From Adiantum capillus-veneris (Eukaryota > Streptophyta > Polypodiopsida > Polypodiales > Pteridaceae): a stretch of DNA of 64,000 bases. The translations under genes and the position numbers were made by a program. Location: the NCBI GenBank assembly GCA_014529385.2, contig CM043966.1:98817587-98881586 (forward strand), written 5' to 3'. Below, one piece after another: positions 47,675 through 59,210 of this stretch (within the stretch, counting starts at the first letter, position 1; each line of letters starts with the position of its first letter). The notes under the pieces were generated by a model, which was not told the DNA's origin, searched no databases, and was given only the letters and a program-made list of their open reading frames with translations.

Positions 47675-47819
47675 GCTCTGATACCACTGAAAGGACCTAG
47701 GAGACTGGCTTGAGAGATCCACGTCCCTGCCACCCTATATATAGACTCTGTGGCTCGTAGCCCTAGCCTACTACGGATCCCCAGTCCACATTTAAGCCGT
47801 CCAAGCCCTTGGCCTTACA
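47675..47819 (-). repeat. Primer site and 5' LTR of a minus-strand retroelement
   Basis: GCTCTGATACCA at 47675-47686 is the exact complement of the initiator-Met primer site. One base later the 132-bp LTR starts TGAAAGGACCTAGG and ends GGCCTTACA (47688-47819), with CTATATATAG inside. It pairs by sequence with the LTR at 40194, and orientation and order (LTR, primer site, interior, purine tract, LTR) fit one 7.6-kb element. The 5-bp flanks do not match, so two separate insertions are possible. Confidence 0.75.
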
Positions 47820-50445
47820 ATCCTATTTTATTCCCTTCCTTATTGAGACCAATTTCTAAACAAGCCCTTCTAAAGTCAGACTCATGAAAATTGTAACCTT
47901 CGGACGATCGCCTTAAAGAAAGTCGGATGGACGTCAAACCCTATCGTATAATCTAAGCAAAAAGAGAACAAAAAAAAGTTAAAAAGAAAAGATATTCTCT
48001 TTGTCCTTTAAATTGGCGTCAATTTTGTTGGTTTGATTCTCATGTTAAAGAACCAAAAAAGTGTTCGTTTGTAATTATACCCTCTCATGTTTGCATACTT
48101 TTTGCCTTGCTTCAAAATGCTAAAAGCTGAACCAGCATATAAGTGTAGTACTACTATTTGGGACCGTTTGGCAAACCTATTTGGCTTGCTTGTTTGCTCC
48201 ATTGTTTGAAGCTAGAAACCTAAGGTGTTTATGTGCTAAGGTTGCTCTGAGCCCTCAAGAGTACCGAATCAGCCAGTGTTGAAAAACGTCCTTTCTACTG
48301 TTTTGAGAAGTCGAACAACAGTTTTTGACCTACTTGATTAACGGGAATGAAATAAGATGCTTTCATGGCTTTGAGGTGAAAAATGGGGGGGGGGGGGGGG
48401 GGAGGTGGCACGTGGAGGGAGAATTTTTCACCGTGTGCTTGATGAGAAGAAGAGCACCAAATGCATTGACGAATAAGGGTCTTGTTACCCTTATTATATT
48501 TACATCATTAAGGACAATACACCACTTACATTATTTTGACATGAGCTAGTGACGAGAAATCCCCCCCCCCCCCCCCCCCCCCCCCCACCCCACCAAAACA
48601 AAAAAAAAACACACAATACAAACATATACACACACACAAACCCGCCACAAAAAAACAAAAAATTAGAGATACAACCCATTATTTTAGGCATAGTTGATGA
48701 GCTTTTATAGGCACTAGTATATGATGCCTCCTTTAACATTGGCACCATTTCCAAAACAAGGCGCGGCACTTAAAACAGGGGGCCAGAAAGTGAGTCAAGA
48801 ATAGTGGTTGAAACAGGATGAAAGAGACATGTGGCAGGGGCCTCGAAATCCCTTCCCCTTTTATAATAGTGTAGATGCTCGACTAAATCTCATAACTTCT
48901 CACTGATATCTATCGAGCATGCTCTTAAGAACGCTATCAACTCTACCTACTCTGAGCGTCTTTATTGCATTTAGAATTGGACATTATGCCAGGATTGCTT
49001 CGATGGAGCTGCTACTCGCAACTTGGGGATCAAAATTACTTGGAGACGGCTGACTAAGGAGATAGGGCCTCTTGTGTACTCCAACCTGCTTTCAAAGGAG
49101 ACCGGGGATGGTGAGACAGTATATAAAGCTGAAGAGGTTCCAAATAAGCTAGAATCAATAAGCATAGAGACCAAACGCCTTGTTGAAGAGGTTCAAAATA
49201 AGCCAAACGATTAGCAAAGAGAGTAGCAACCCTGGCGGGAGTAGCAAAGAAACAAAGTGCCCTTCAGTGGAGGTGTAGGACAAGTTAGAGCTGATAACTA
49301 AGGAAGTTGGCCTGCAAATGCCAAAACTAGATCTCATTGGCCATATGGTTAACCGAATTAAAAATGCAACTACATGACATTGTTTGAGCTAGTGGTTTTT
49401 TAATCATGAAGAACTAATCAATTTCAAAACGCTTCTAAATATTTGAAGAATATATATCTACAATATCATTATAAAAGGAAATTTAAGTTTTTCCTTCCTT
49501 CCATAGCCTCTATCTTCAAACTCACTTTACCTAAGGACAATAGCCATGTTCAATGTGATTACCAATTGCTTGCTATTTGAGATCTCTAAAAAGTTTTTAA
49601 ACCAGAAATACTATTGTCACTCTAGTTATCAACAAAATCATCAAGAAAGAAGATAAGTTGTTGCATTCATGACATCAAACATTTATAACATTAAAGAGAG
49701 AAATCTATTGAATGGAACAAAAAAAAGGCCCAATTGCTTCAATCATGGAACACAAGAAATAGCGCCCGACTTGCCGCAAGTGTGAGCGGATGATTGTCAA
49801 AACCGTTCTGTGTTGGCGTGGGACTATTACGACAGAGCTATCGATCCTTGCAAAAAGTTGAGGGCATGCATCTATTGTCTACTGTTCTAGCACTTTTCAC
49901 TTGTATTATCCACTTGGAATACATTTCCATATATAGGCCAATCAGCAATATGTTCTTTTTTACTGGGATACACATGCCAAGTGCTTTTTCTTACGGGCTG
50001 GCAATAACAGTTGACATCGAGGGAGCTTGGACGAGTAGTCAGGTTTCCTCAACTCTTTCTGGGCTTGCAAATTGTAACTTTTATGTACCTGTCCTACATG
50101 CAAATGCACCAAGTCTTCCACATCCTTTTCAATATGCTCACTAGCAATGATCATGTTATGCATGTCCGTGATTATATTATGAGTGCAAAAATTTGGCTAT
50201 TTTTCGTGGGTGCCCTAGGTTGCAGCATCATTGTAGCATGTACAACAAGTCACTTGTCTTGTTAACATTAAGACTGGTTTCAATAAAACATGATCTTTAA
50301 TTGTTTCTTTAAAGTAGCTTTGACTCATGTGCATATGACACTGGACCCTCTGTTTTTGCAATCAGTCCCTTGCCCTGCCTCTGCAATCTTTTTGATTAAA
50401 CATATTCTTTCAAATATCGGTCCTGCCAATGTTTGGCACATTGAC
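47820..50445. other. Intergenic DNA with poly-G and poly-C runs
   Basis: A run of 18 G lies at 48385-48402 and a run of 26 C at 48561-48586. Other open frames (e.g. 49023-49214) show no recognised motif. Confidence 0.55.
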
Positions 50446-51000
50446 ATGGGTCTTGCTTCTATCCGAGTAGTTGTTCTCAAATCCATTTCCTTCTAGGTGT
50501 TTTGGATTCTTGTATTTTTTCTGGCATTCATACTTTTCCCCATTGGGAGGACTGCATGTGTCCTTGTTGGGGCTTTTCTCATAGTTGTGTTTAAAGTGGA
50601 TACAATGACATAAGCATATAGGGCCATTAAAGACCTCGCCATATTGGACCTCCTCTTTGGCATCGTGATAGTGAGTGTATATTTAGAAAAAGCAGACATA
50701 TTAACATTTTTGTTTGGCTCATGCTGTATCATAAGGTGGAAAGAACCTTCTCTGTAGAGTGTTCTAGCTCCATCTTGAGTGCCTTATTCACTAACAAAGC
50801 ATGCTATTAATTAGTATTAGAGTTTGTGTTGAAGCTTTGCATGCATAAAAACTTAGAGTCAAAGCCTCTTCTATTGGCAACCAATGTAAAATAGGCTCTA
50901 CAATTAAATCCCTTTCTGCTTGCATTGGCGACTAGTGCAAGGAGGTTATGTTGCTGAAGCCTTTTCTGCTCGCAGTGGCAACCACTACGATAAGGTCATT
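50446..51000 (+). pseudogene. Lsi2-like silicon/arsenite efflux transporter pseudogene (N-terminal part)
   Basis: Lsi2 proteins are plasma-membrane anion/H+ efflux carriers of the ArsB/NhaD superfamily that export silicic acid. The frame starts MGLASIRVVVLKSISF and continues, past TAG at 50494-50496, with VFWILVFFLAF, then LFPIGRTACVLVGAF, then (past TAA 50611-50613) DLAILDLLFGIVIVSVYLEKA. This order and spacing are those of the Lsi2 N-terminus, with two membrane helices. After a frameshift near 50757, ILSALFTNKACY and LVLEFVLKLCMHKNLE follow, and short repeats of PFLLALATS end it. About 180 of roughly 500 residues survive, without visible introns. Confidence 0.8.
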
Positions 51001-51449
51001 TTGCCAAAGCCTTCTCTACTTGCTATCTTCTCACATTGTCTTTTCCCTTGTGATACCTGTTGGAACAAGTCCGCGCCGGCGCGGAAGGGTTCTAGCAAGT
51101 TCACGATATGCCAGCCAAAAGAAGACTATTCAAGGCAGGCAATCTGTCAAACGGCGCCTACATTGCCTACAACCTGGTCATTGACAGCAAGGAAAACTTC
51201 ACTGCGCTAGCAAAAAATAGCGCCAGCAGGTTATATGTTCGTGGTATCTGATCCTCTTGAAGCCTCGTTCCTTTCCATTGCTTGCAGTGCCACGGAAATT
51301 GTGTCCTACAGGATGGGGATGAAAGCCCACCGTTACTCTGAGGTATAAGACGCTTAGCAAAATAGTTGAGAAGGCCGGTTACACGTGTGCTACTCCTGGT
51401 GGGAACTTGGCCTTTTAGGAGCAGTACTCTACTCAAGCTGGCACCGATG

Positions 51450-51829
51450 CAGTGCTGACAAACTGTTGTTAGCAGACGTCATGGCAATAGCATGGTCGTA
51501 AACGGCTCACCTCAGAGGGTCCAAGAGAGTCTCGTAAGCTTCTTGAATTTTAATGAATTGTCTGGTAGACTCCTCAGCACGTCCCAAAGGGTTTACATCC
51601 GGATGATATCTTCATGCCATTTGCCTGTATGCTTTCTTGATGCCAGAAAGACCCACATGTAGGGGAAGCTCCAAGATGTCGTAGAGATTGACGGGCGATC
51701 ACTCCCAGGCGAACACCTACTCAACGGTGCTCCCCCCTTCGCCTCCTCCTCATCAACATCATCAACCCCCAGCTCGAGCGTTATCGTCTCCAACGATGTC
51801 TTAGCCGCAAGCTGGTACCCCTCTACCAC
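51450..51829 (-). pseudogene. Plastid-type DnaJ (J20-like) J-domain pseudogene
   Basis: Small plastid J-proteins deliver clients to Hsp70. Read leftward, an acidic leader (ELGVDDVDEEEAKGG) is followed by LYDILELPLHVGL, GIKKAYRQMA, the HPD motif in RYHPDVNPLGRAEE (HPD codons at 51597-51605), FIKIQEAYETLLDP and AVYDHA. This is a full J-domain (helices I to IV) in the form found in J20/J11-type proteins. TGA codons interrupt it just before RYHPD and before AVYD, and a frame change precedes LYDI. No further exon was recognised to the left. Confidence 0.78.
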
Positions 51830-52064
51830 CTCCTATGCGCCTGTAGCAAGGCATTACTCATTGTCCATAGGTGGCAGTGAAGGAGCAGAGATCCCTCTTT
51901 CAAATGGGGTGCATGACCCTTTCGGCGTGGAGTGGTTGCAGCAACTGACCGGGGAGAGGGCGTGGACTGGTCATCTTTTACAAAAGAAAACGGTTGCAAG
52001 GAGGTTTAGGGTCACACGGATAGGATGATTTCTTTTTTAAAAAAGGGAAAATTACCCAAATACC

Positions 52065-52158
52065 CCTCTAATTTATGGAAATTCCAAAAATACTCCTAAA
52101 ATTTCAAGAATTGTCAACATATTCCCAATATTCAATATTTTGTATAAAGTCCCAAAAT
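52065..52158. repeat. Left half of a fold-back (MITE-like) repeat
   Basis: The 43-bp segment 52065-52107 (CCTCTAATTTATGGAAATTCC...) is the inverted counterpart of 56846-56888. The repeat was split by gypsy-2, which inserted at AAAAT (52154-52158). Confidence 0.8.
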
Positions 52159-52311
52159 TGTTAGACAAAGGGAACTAGAACCTAAGAGTCCACCACCCAA
52201 CCACCCACTATGTAGCATAGCCCCTAGCCCTTTGCCCTAGTTGGACTCCCTTTCCACATTGCCTAGCCCGGCCTTGCCCTTGTCTAGTCCGGCCTTGCCG
52301 GTGTCCTGACA
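52159..52311 (-). repeat. 3' LTR of gypsy-2
   Basis: On the plus strand it starts TGTTAGACAAAGGG and ends GGTGTCCTGACA. Compared with the right LTR it has an extra 21 bases formed by duplication of CCGGCCTTGCC-type text. Confidence 0.94.
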
Positions 52312-52324
52312 TTACTCCCCCCTT

Positions 52325-53670
52325 AAGAAGAGTTTTCCTCCTAGAATAAAAGTGGGGAACTTCTTCTTAAGAACACTAATGTTTCCCAAGTGGCACCTTC
52401 CTCAGGTCGGTCTTTCCACTTGATTAAGGCTTGTTGACGTACATGATGACGTGTACGCAACTCATGATAATCGAGAACACGTTCAGGTTCATGCGATAAG
52501 GTAGGAGGTTCAATGAAATCAACCAAAGTCTGTTGGTCAATGACATTATCGTCCCCATGTAACCGCTTACGTAAACGGCTTACATGAAACACCGGATGAA
52601 TACGAGAATGTGAAGGTAGCAATAATTCGTAGGCATGATCACCTACTCACTTGAGAATTTTGAAAGGCCCACAATATCGGGGAGATAATTTAGGTGTTGG
52701 CTCATTTTTAAACTTTCTGAATGTTCTTGCACACGTAAAAATACTTCCTCCCCTTCTTCAAAGGTAACTTGCCGACATTTCTCATAAGCATACTTCTTAT
52801 ACCAATCCTGTGTTTGTCGGACATTCAGACGAGTGAGTTTTAGCATATCCATGTGATCTTGGAGAAAATCCTTAAGCTGTTGGAGTTTTTCGATTGCCAA
52901 CCCCACCGTAACTGGTGACCTAGGTTGAAACTCATACATGAGCATGAAAGGACTAAATCCAGTTGTGACATGCTTACCACTGTTGTAGGCAAACTTGAGA
53001 ACATGTAAGTATTCTTCCCAGTCTGACTGTTTTTTGCTGACGTATGCTCTTAGCATATCCTCTAGCACCTGGTTAACTCGTTCAATCTGAACATCTGTTT
53101 CTGGATGATCGGCTGTACTGAGGTTCGGTTGTGTATCCAATCGTTTAAGCACAGCTCTCCAAAAGTGACTATTAAACTTGGGATCACGGTCGCTGACAAT
53201 GTTACTTGGCAAACTATACAATTTGTATAGATTGTCCACAAATAACTTGGCTAGTTATGGTGTCTTAACCGTTGATTTGGTTGGAATAAACTTACATAGT
53301 TTAGTCAACCAGTCTACGACCACCCATACCGAGTCATGACCTCGTACAATGGTTGGTAAACCCACGATAAAGTCCATAAAGATGCTTTCTCATTTTCCAT
53401 TGGGAATCTCCAAAGGATATAAGAGTCCTCCTGCTTTCAGGCGCTCTGCCCTGTTAACTTGACATTTTTGGCAATGCAAGACATAAGCTTGAACAAAGCC
53501 ATGTATACCTTACCAATAAAACTGTCGTCATACGAAAGCATAAGTTTTTCTAATACCCGGGTGCCCTGCACTTGGACTATCATGACATTCATAAAGAATT
53601 TGGTGCCGAATTGTGTCCGTCGTTAAACTCTCCCCTTATGGAGTAGGTACCCATTGTCGATGGTGAAATG
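52325..53670 (-). pseudogene. gypsy-2 integrase and chromodomain
   Basis: Leftward from about 53670 the integrase zinc finger (with intact CxKCQ-type half HCQKCQ) and the catalytic core appear: [11 protein letters not shown] (first Asp), SDRDPKFNSHFW (second Asp) and IERVNQVLEDML (Glu). The core region FAYNSGKHVTTGFSPF follows. The C-terminus ends in a chromodomain, ALIKWKDRPEEGATWE (about 52400), which in this clade guides integration to particular chromatin. Two stops and a frame change lie between 53280 and 53640, and another near 52643. Confidence 0.9.
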
Positions 53671-53676
53671 CTTCCA

Positions 53677-54650
53677 TCACTGTAGTTCATCACTCGATAG
53701 AGGAGAACTAGGTGTGGAGGTTAACGTTACACTACCATCATCGGAGTGAGAAGGATCCCTCATTTGAACATGGCTCCACACTTTGGAATATGCTTCATCA
53801 TGCTCATATTTGCCTTTGAGAGAATCCAAAAATTCACTATGAAGTTCCATGAACAAGAGAGAATTGATCTCCGGCATACGACTTAGAGCGTCAGCCACCA
53901 CATTGTATCGACCTTTATGATACCTTAGCTTGGCGTCATATTCCTGAAGAATCTCGGCCCACTTGGCTTTCCGACCCTTCAAATCCTTTTGTTGTGTAAA
54001 CCATTTGATGCTTTCATGGTCAAACACAATCTCAAACTGAGCACCATACAGATAATACCGCCATGTTCTTAAGGCAGACACTATTGCATAGAGTTTGCGC
54101 TCATAAGCATAGTAGTTCTGCTGAGTTCCATCAAGCTTCTTGCTTTCAAATGCAATCGGTCGTCCGTCTTGTAACATGACTGCTCCAATAGTACGGTCAT
54201 TGGCATCCGTTTTCAAAACGAATAGTTTCAAAGGATCTACAATAGCCAGTATGGGAGCTATAGCTAATGCATCCTTGAGCGTATCAAAACTGTGCTGTTG
54301 AGCGGATCCCCACTGAAAAGCTTTGACTTTGCCTTTTAGTTGATCCGTCTTGGGAACAACAATATTAGCATAGTTTTTAACGAACCTTCGATAAAAACCT
54401 GCAAATCCCAAAAAAATATGTAACTCTTCCAGATTTTTAGGAGAAGGACATTTTCGGATGGTATCCACTTTGGATTGATCCATATATAGCCCATTAGCTG
54501 AAATAACATGCCCTAACTAGTGAATTTCATCTTTTAGAAAATTACACTTAGATTCCTTGGCATATATTTTGTTTGTTCGTAAAAACTCAAACACTTGCAT
54601 GAGATGTTGTAAGTGTTCTTCTTCAGAAGCACTGTAGACTAGAATGTTAT
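53677..54650 (-). pseudogene. gypsy-2 RT remnant and RNase H
   Basis: The RT part starts in the middle of the palm: LCNSLATFCNL is followed at once by NNILVYSASEEEH. About 20 codons, including the start of the catalytic YxDD box, are deleted or altered to NN. RT thumb (GFAGFYRRFVKNYA) and RNase H follow with acidic residues kept (TDANDRTIG, YAYERKLYAIVSAL, FDHESIKWF) and the end motif NVVADALSRMPE. RNase H is open over 268 codons. With the YxDD box lost, reverse transcription is impossible. Confidence 0.9.
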
Positions 54651-54689
54651 TTAAGTTACAGAATGTTGCTAGTGAGTTACACAAATTTC

Positions 54690-55525
54690 AAGACTAGAAT
54701 TTCTGTCTTGACATACTTCTTAAGCTCTGGTGTCAGACCTCATACAAACCCCCGTACTTGTTGAAAGTTATTTAAGCCTTCCAATTTGAGGATAACATCC
54801 TGATAGTGAGAGATATATTCAAGCAATGATGGGTATTGGCGCATGGAACATGTGTCCCAAGCCGTCCAATTCCGATCTGCCTCATTTGTAGGCAAAAATT
54901 ATTTGCTAAACATAGCTTCAAAAGGTGCCCAACTCTGTGGTATGATGTTCTTCTCCTTGAGAGACATCCACCATTTGCAGGCCTTGCCTTCCAGAGTTAA
55001 GCTCGTTTGCAGAGCTCTGATTGCGTCCGGAGTACACCGTAAGGCGTGAATTCCATCCCACTTGCTGAGAAAGATATTCACTGTATCCTTATTGCGGTCT
55101 CGGTCTTCTCCCTTAAAAATCGGTGGTTTGGTGTTTTTCAACAATTCATCCACCTCTTTTGCAGTGAGAGTATGCAACGTATCAGCATTTGGGCCTTGCC
55201 CTAGATTAGAAGGGACTTGCCCTTGTGTAGCAACATGCTCATTCATGTGCGTGTCAGTAGGACCCTTGGACTGCTGTTGCATTAATTGAATTACTAATGT
55301 GGATAGTTTAGTAACATTTGCATTTAAAGCTTTAAAATTTTCATCCATGACTGTCATGCATGTCTGAAGTGCACAAAATTCTTGAATATCAAGCAATTCG
55401 TAAGTTTCATCACCTGCCGTAGCGTCGCGGGTACTCTCCTTGAGAGGATCCAGTCGCGGGCCATCATTGGCAGGATCAGACGTACTTTGCTCAAGATCAA
55501 ATGTCATATTGATATCCGAATCCAT
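54690..55525 (-). pseudogene. gypsy-2 Gag, truncated
   Basis: Starts MDSDINMTFDLEQST. Contains a coiled region (NFKALNANVTKLSTLV), PPIFKGEDRDRNKD and the retrotransposon Gag core (FLSKWDGIHALR, KACKWWMSLKEKN). TAA at 54899-54901 interrupts it. Coding text continues to ELKKYVKTEILVLKF (about 54700), where it is joined directly to RT sequence. The zinc knuckle and all of protease are missing. Confidence 0.9.
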
Positions 55526-56312
55526 GGCGACACAGTGTGGTGCAAGGAGTAGTCAAAAAAAATACCTGAGATTGAGAGCACTCGCAAAGTGTAATTAGCC
55601 TTGCTAATTCCATCAAAATCGATAGTATCCCGGTGGAAATCGATTCGAATTGTCCGCCGTATAGGGAATTTCGTAATTCCTTGGTAGCAATCAATTATAC
55701 TTACAATCGTTAATTGATTTTGAAAGGTAATTGTACTTTGAACTCCCGTCGGAATGGTTTTCTTAAATCTCTGAGTTTCTGCGGGTAATACGTAGAGAAT
55801 TTGGCACTCAAAGTTTGTGCCGGCCGTGTCAAGATGCCGCACCTCACCGGACCTTGCCAAATCCATACATGGGGGAGGGGGTGGGGTACATGGGTACCGC
55901 CCCTTGTTCTTGAAAATAGGGTGTGGCCACTAACCCCCAAGGGGGTTGGGCGCCCTTGTAGTGTGAAAAATCAACCACGCAGCGGCTATGGCCGCTTACA
56001 GTAGTGAGCGAGCAAGAAAGGGGGCCATGGCGGCCTCAGTGAGCAAGGGGCCTTGCCCCAGGGTCGTGAAATGCTCCCCCGCCCGGCGCGAAGCCGTAGA
56101 GCCCGCGAGGGGTGAATTTGACGTAGGTCACCTCGACGGCTCCTCCTTGCAAGGGGGGGTTGCCCACGGACTGCCTGTCTGTCGTCCTCCTCACAGGAGA
56201 GGTGTTCCACAGTTTGGTGACCCCGATATGCAACTTGCTCATGCAAGGTTGTGTGGCTCCCCTCCTCCACGGCTGTGCCTTTCCCAAAAAGGAACCAAGC
56301 TCTTGATACCAA

Positions 56313-56444
56313 TGTCAGACAAGGGGAACTAGAACCTAGGAGTCCACCACCCAACCACCCACTATATAGCATAGCCCCTGGCCCTTTGCCCTACTTGGAT
56401 TCCCTTTCCACACTGCCTAGCCCAGCCTTGCCGGTGTCCTAACA
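56313..56444 (-). repeat. 5' LTR of gypsy-2
   Basis: 132 bp, on the plus strand TGTCAGACAAGGGG to GTGTCCTAACA, with CACTATATAGC inside. Followed by AAAAT. Confidence 0.94.
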
Positions 56445-56449
56445 AAAAT

Positions 56450-56888
56450 GCCCTTCAAATTTTCCAAAATTCCCAAAATACCCCTAAATGTGAGATTAAA
56501 ATTTTGTAAAGATCAAAAAATTTGTAGCTTTTCATAAGAAGATTGATTTTCTATCAACACAAGATGCTAAAACTAGAATTTGAGTTGGTTATGTAGGCCT
56601 TGCAGATGAATTGCCTCGTTGTTTTTAGACGGATGAATTGCCTTGTTGTTTTTAGACATAATTGCCTTTTTTAACAAGGTAATTGCCTCGTTGTTTTTAG
56701 ACATAATTGCCTTTTTTTACGAGGTAATTTGTGACAAATTAGATGCTAAGCACTCAAAAACGGATCTCAATAGTCAAAAAGAAATAAAGTTTAGAAAATC
56801 TTGAACAATCTAGACAAAATAAATAAAAGTCTATTTTGGGATTTTTTGAAATTTGAGGAGTATTTTGGGAATTTTCACAAATTAGAGG
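56450..56888. repeat. Right part of the split fold-back repeat, with an internal tandem repeat
   Basis: 56846-56888 is the inverted partner of 52065-52107. The interior carries AATTGCCTCGTTGTTTTTAG or a near copy at 56610, 56636 and 56681. Without gypsy-2 and one AAAAT the host repeat would be about 530 bp. Confidence 0.78.
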
Positions 56889-58260
56889 GCTAGGAAACTG
56901 TTGTAGCATGCGGTGCCACACACAAAGAAAGTAGCATTACATGCATATATTTCAATTGTGTGCCTCTTGGGCAAACGATGGCGAGGTGGCATGATGTTGA
57001 GGTGTTTACAACGGATGACAGTACAACGACACTTGTAGTGTGATGGTGAGCAATGGGAGGGCTTTTTTTTTCAATGATTGAAGGGACTATGGCATTGGAT
57101 TGTAGCCATAGACGTCAATCAATGTATAGAAGAAACAACTATACTCCTACGTTGGTTGCTCTTCTTTATGTGCTGTTCTAAAGGATCCTGGCAAGCTCTG
57201 GAAGCTTTAAATTGCCATTATGCGTCACTCCAAAAATTATGCAAGACTGCCATGATCTGACTCGTGATTGGTTTATAGTTGATAGTCGGACTGAATAAGG
57301 CTGCCAACGCTATCTCGGTTATCTGTAAGAAGCTTGCATGTGAAGGTGCCTAGGTAAGGTTGAATGGTAATGAATTTGAAAAAGTGAGTGAATCACTAGC
57401 GGATGTTGCATTGGCATTACTAAAGAATCTGAACAATATGGGATACAAAGAAACGTTGTTGCGCGCATTTTGAGAACCCCGTTTTTGGTAAATTTGTACA
57501 TACGGACATGATGCCCGGTGTCAAAAGGGTGTGTGTGCTTTCTTTTTGTGGTTTTTTTAGCTTGCTTTAGCAAGCACATGTACATACACTGCAAGTCGCT
57601 AGTCTAGCATCAGCTGTCGGGCTACTGTAAGTGCCCGTGAGTGAGTTTTTTGAAGGGAGACTTGTATATGACTTAAACTCATGTACAAACTAAAAAAAGT
57701 TCAGCCAAACTCCATTGCAGGTTTGAGCTTGTTGTGACTCCTTGATTGTTTCTGTTGCAGTTTTTGCCCCCGTCTTGCCTACTCTACGTGTGTAGTCGTG
57801 TTGGGACAGCTCCCTGTTCGCATCAATTTTGCATGTAGCGGCGTGTAGATTCAAATTTGGTCATCTTCAACTTTCTCGCCAGTCATTCTTCAAGATTTTT
57901 CTCAAGCTTTAAAGTGCCCCAGTTGGAGTTGTGCTCTTCAGGTTACGACTAGTTCTCTGCAGGGTTATGGCTACGGCAGCCTAGTGGCAAATTTGTGTGC
58001 AGACAGATTCGAAGTGCATGTATCTATGAATTGTGGAATCAGTGTTGAATTTGTGGGTTTGTGTTATTCAATTGTGAAAGGAGAGGCTCTTGTCTTCATA
58101 TGGATTGGTCGACGTGTGCTGTAAATCCGTGCTTTGGCAGGGTTTTGTTCCTATGTGACATAGTCTCTTGGGTGGGCGACGGCTAGTAAATTCCCAAGGG
58201 TCTGCTCTTATATCGGACTTGTGGTGTTTCAAAGGGATTTTCCAAATCTTTTGATGTCCT
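56889..58260. other. Intergenic DNA, no gene seen
   Basis: Short frames only, with no recognised motif or repeat. Confidence 0.5.
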
Positions 58261-58265
58261 TGTAG

Positions 58266-59210
58266 TTATCTTTCAACGCTCTTGGGTGACATCGCTATAG
58301 AGGTGTTCCTGTTTGCTTGTTTCCCAACAACGTCAAGTAGAGGCAGGCGTGGATATCCTATGACCTTACTCACATTGTAGGAACTTTTAAGGAATTGTTG
58401 CTTCATGAATTTACCTCTGCATCCTGCAAGAAAATTCACTTGAGGCTTGGGCCTTTTCTGTGCAGAAGAACTTGCATTTGACTCTTGGTCGTATCGCGCC
58501 TGTTTAATGATCATGATAGACTCATTAGGCAAGAAATTGTCCTCACAAAAAGTGGTTCTAGAAGCAAAATGATAAGATGAAGCAGCCTTTTGGAGGTCCC
58601 TGCAAGGCACCTCTCCAAGCTTTATTTTATCCTTAAATTTACAATTAGAAGGTCTCAAAGAATTAAGAGGTAGCTTAGAAGCCAATGTTGCACAAGTTGC
58701 CAAGGAACTTAACCGAAATGAGAACTTTTGCTAACTAGTAAATTGGAGCTTTCCACAACCCTTTTACTGCCTCTTATCAAAATACCTTGCCGCTTTGCTT
58801 TTATATTGGACTTCTCCCTTAAAATATTGTCTAAGACCTCATGCATGTCAGCACCTATGTTCACAAATCCAAAAGGCAACAATCAGATCCATTATAGTTA
58901 GACATATTAACCTCTCAAACAATTGAACTTCCTTGTACAAGCAAGTGCTAAACTCTCTGAAATGATTCTCCATTTTACTCAGATTTTCCATTATAACTAT
59001 GACTTTATCAATTTCTCTCTCGAGCACAAAAATTCAGTTTTCTTCACAAGTATTACCTTCCAAAGGAGCGCTCTCAATGTGATACAACCATTTTGAAAAG
59101 AGCTGATAACCTTCTATGCTTCCTTGGTTGATTTTTCCCCTTTCATGGTCTTCTCTATCCAGACAAGCCCCAATTTGCACTTGCAAGCTTCCATCAAAGA
59201 ATGTCGTTGT
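58266..59210 (-). pseudogene. Unrecognised coding remnant with a coiled coil and a basic C-terminal part
   Basis: Leftward reading gives DREDHERGKINQGSIEGYQ (about 59160), VLEREIDKVIVIMENLSKM with FREFSTCLYKEVQLFERL (59030-58910, strongly coiled), then after stops LASKLPLNSLRPSNCKFKDK and an open frame of 145 codons ending at 58266 (SAQKRPKPQVNFL, basic). Frame and stop pattern indicate decay. The layout might suit a Gag-like or structural protein, but I recognise no family. Confidence 0.35.

Larger units (their letters stand above)
52159..56444 (-). mobile_element. Ty3/gypsy chromodomain retrotransposon with internal deletions (gypsy-2)
   Basis: LTRs at 52159-52311 (153 bp) and 56313-56444 (132 bp) differ by 10 substitutions and a 21-bp duplication. 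Target duplication AAAAT is at 52154-52158 and 56445-56449. The minus-strand primer site is TGGTATCAAGAGC (56299-56311); the purine tract is on the complement of 52312-52325. It retains Gag, an RT remnant, RNase H, integrase and a chromodomain. It lacks the Gag zinc knuckle, protease and most of the RT catalytic palm. It is related to gypsy-1 but has different deletion junctions. Confidence 0.96.

Noticed and set aside
40194-47819. Certain claim of one intact LTR pair
   Set aside because: The 5-bp flanks (ACCCG and ATCCT) do not match, so only a possible pairing is reported.
48385-48586. Poly-G and poly-C runs as a regulatory quadruplex or paired structure
   Set aside because: Simple homopolymers in a window full of slippage tracts; nothing around them indicates function.
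55986-56372. 128-codon open frame on the minus strand in the gypsy-2 leader and LTR
   Set aside because: It spans the primer site and LTR border and shows no motif.
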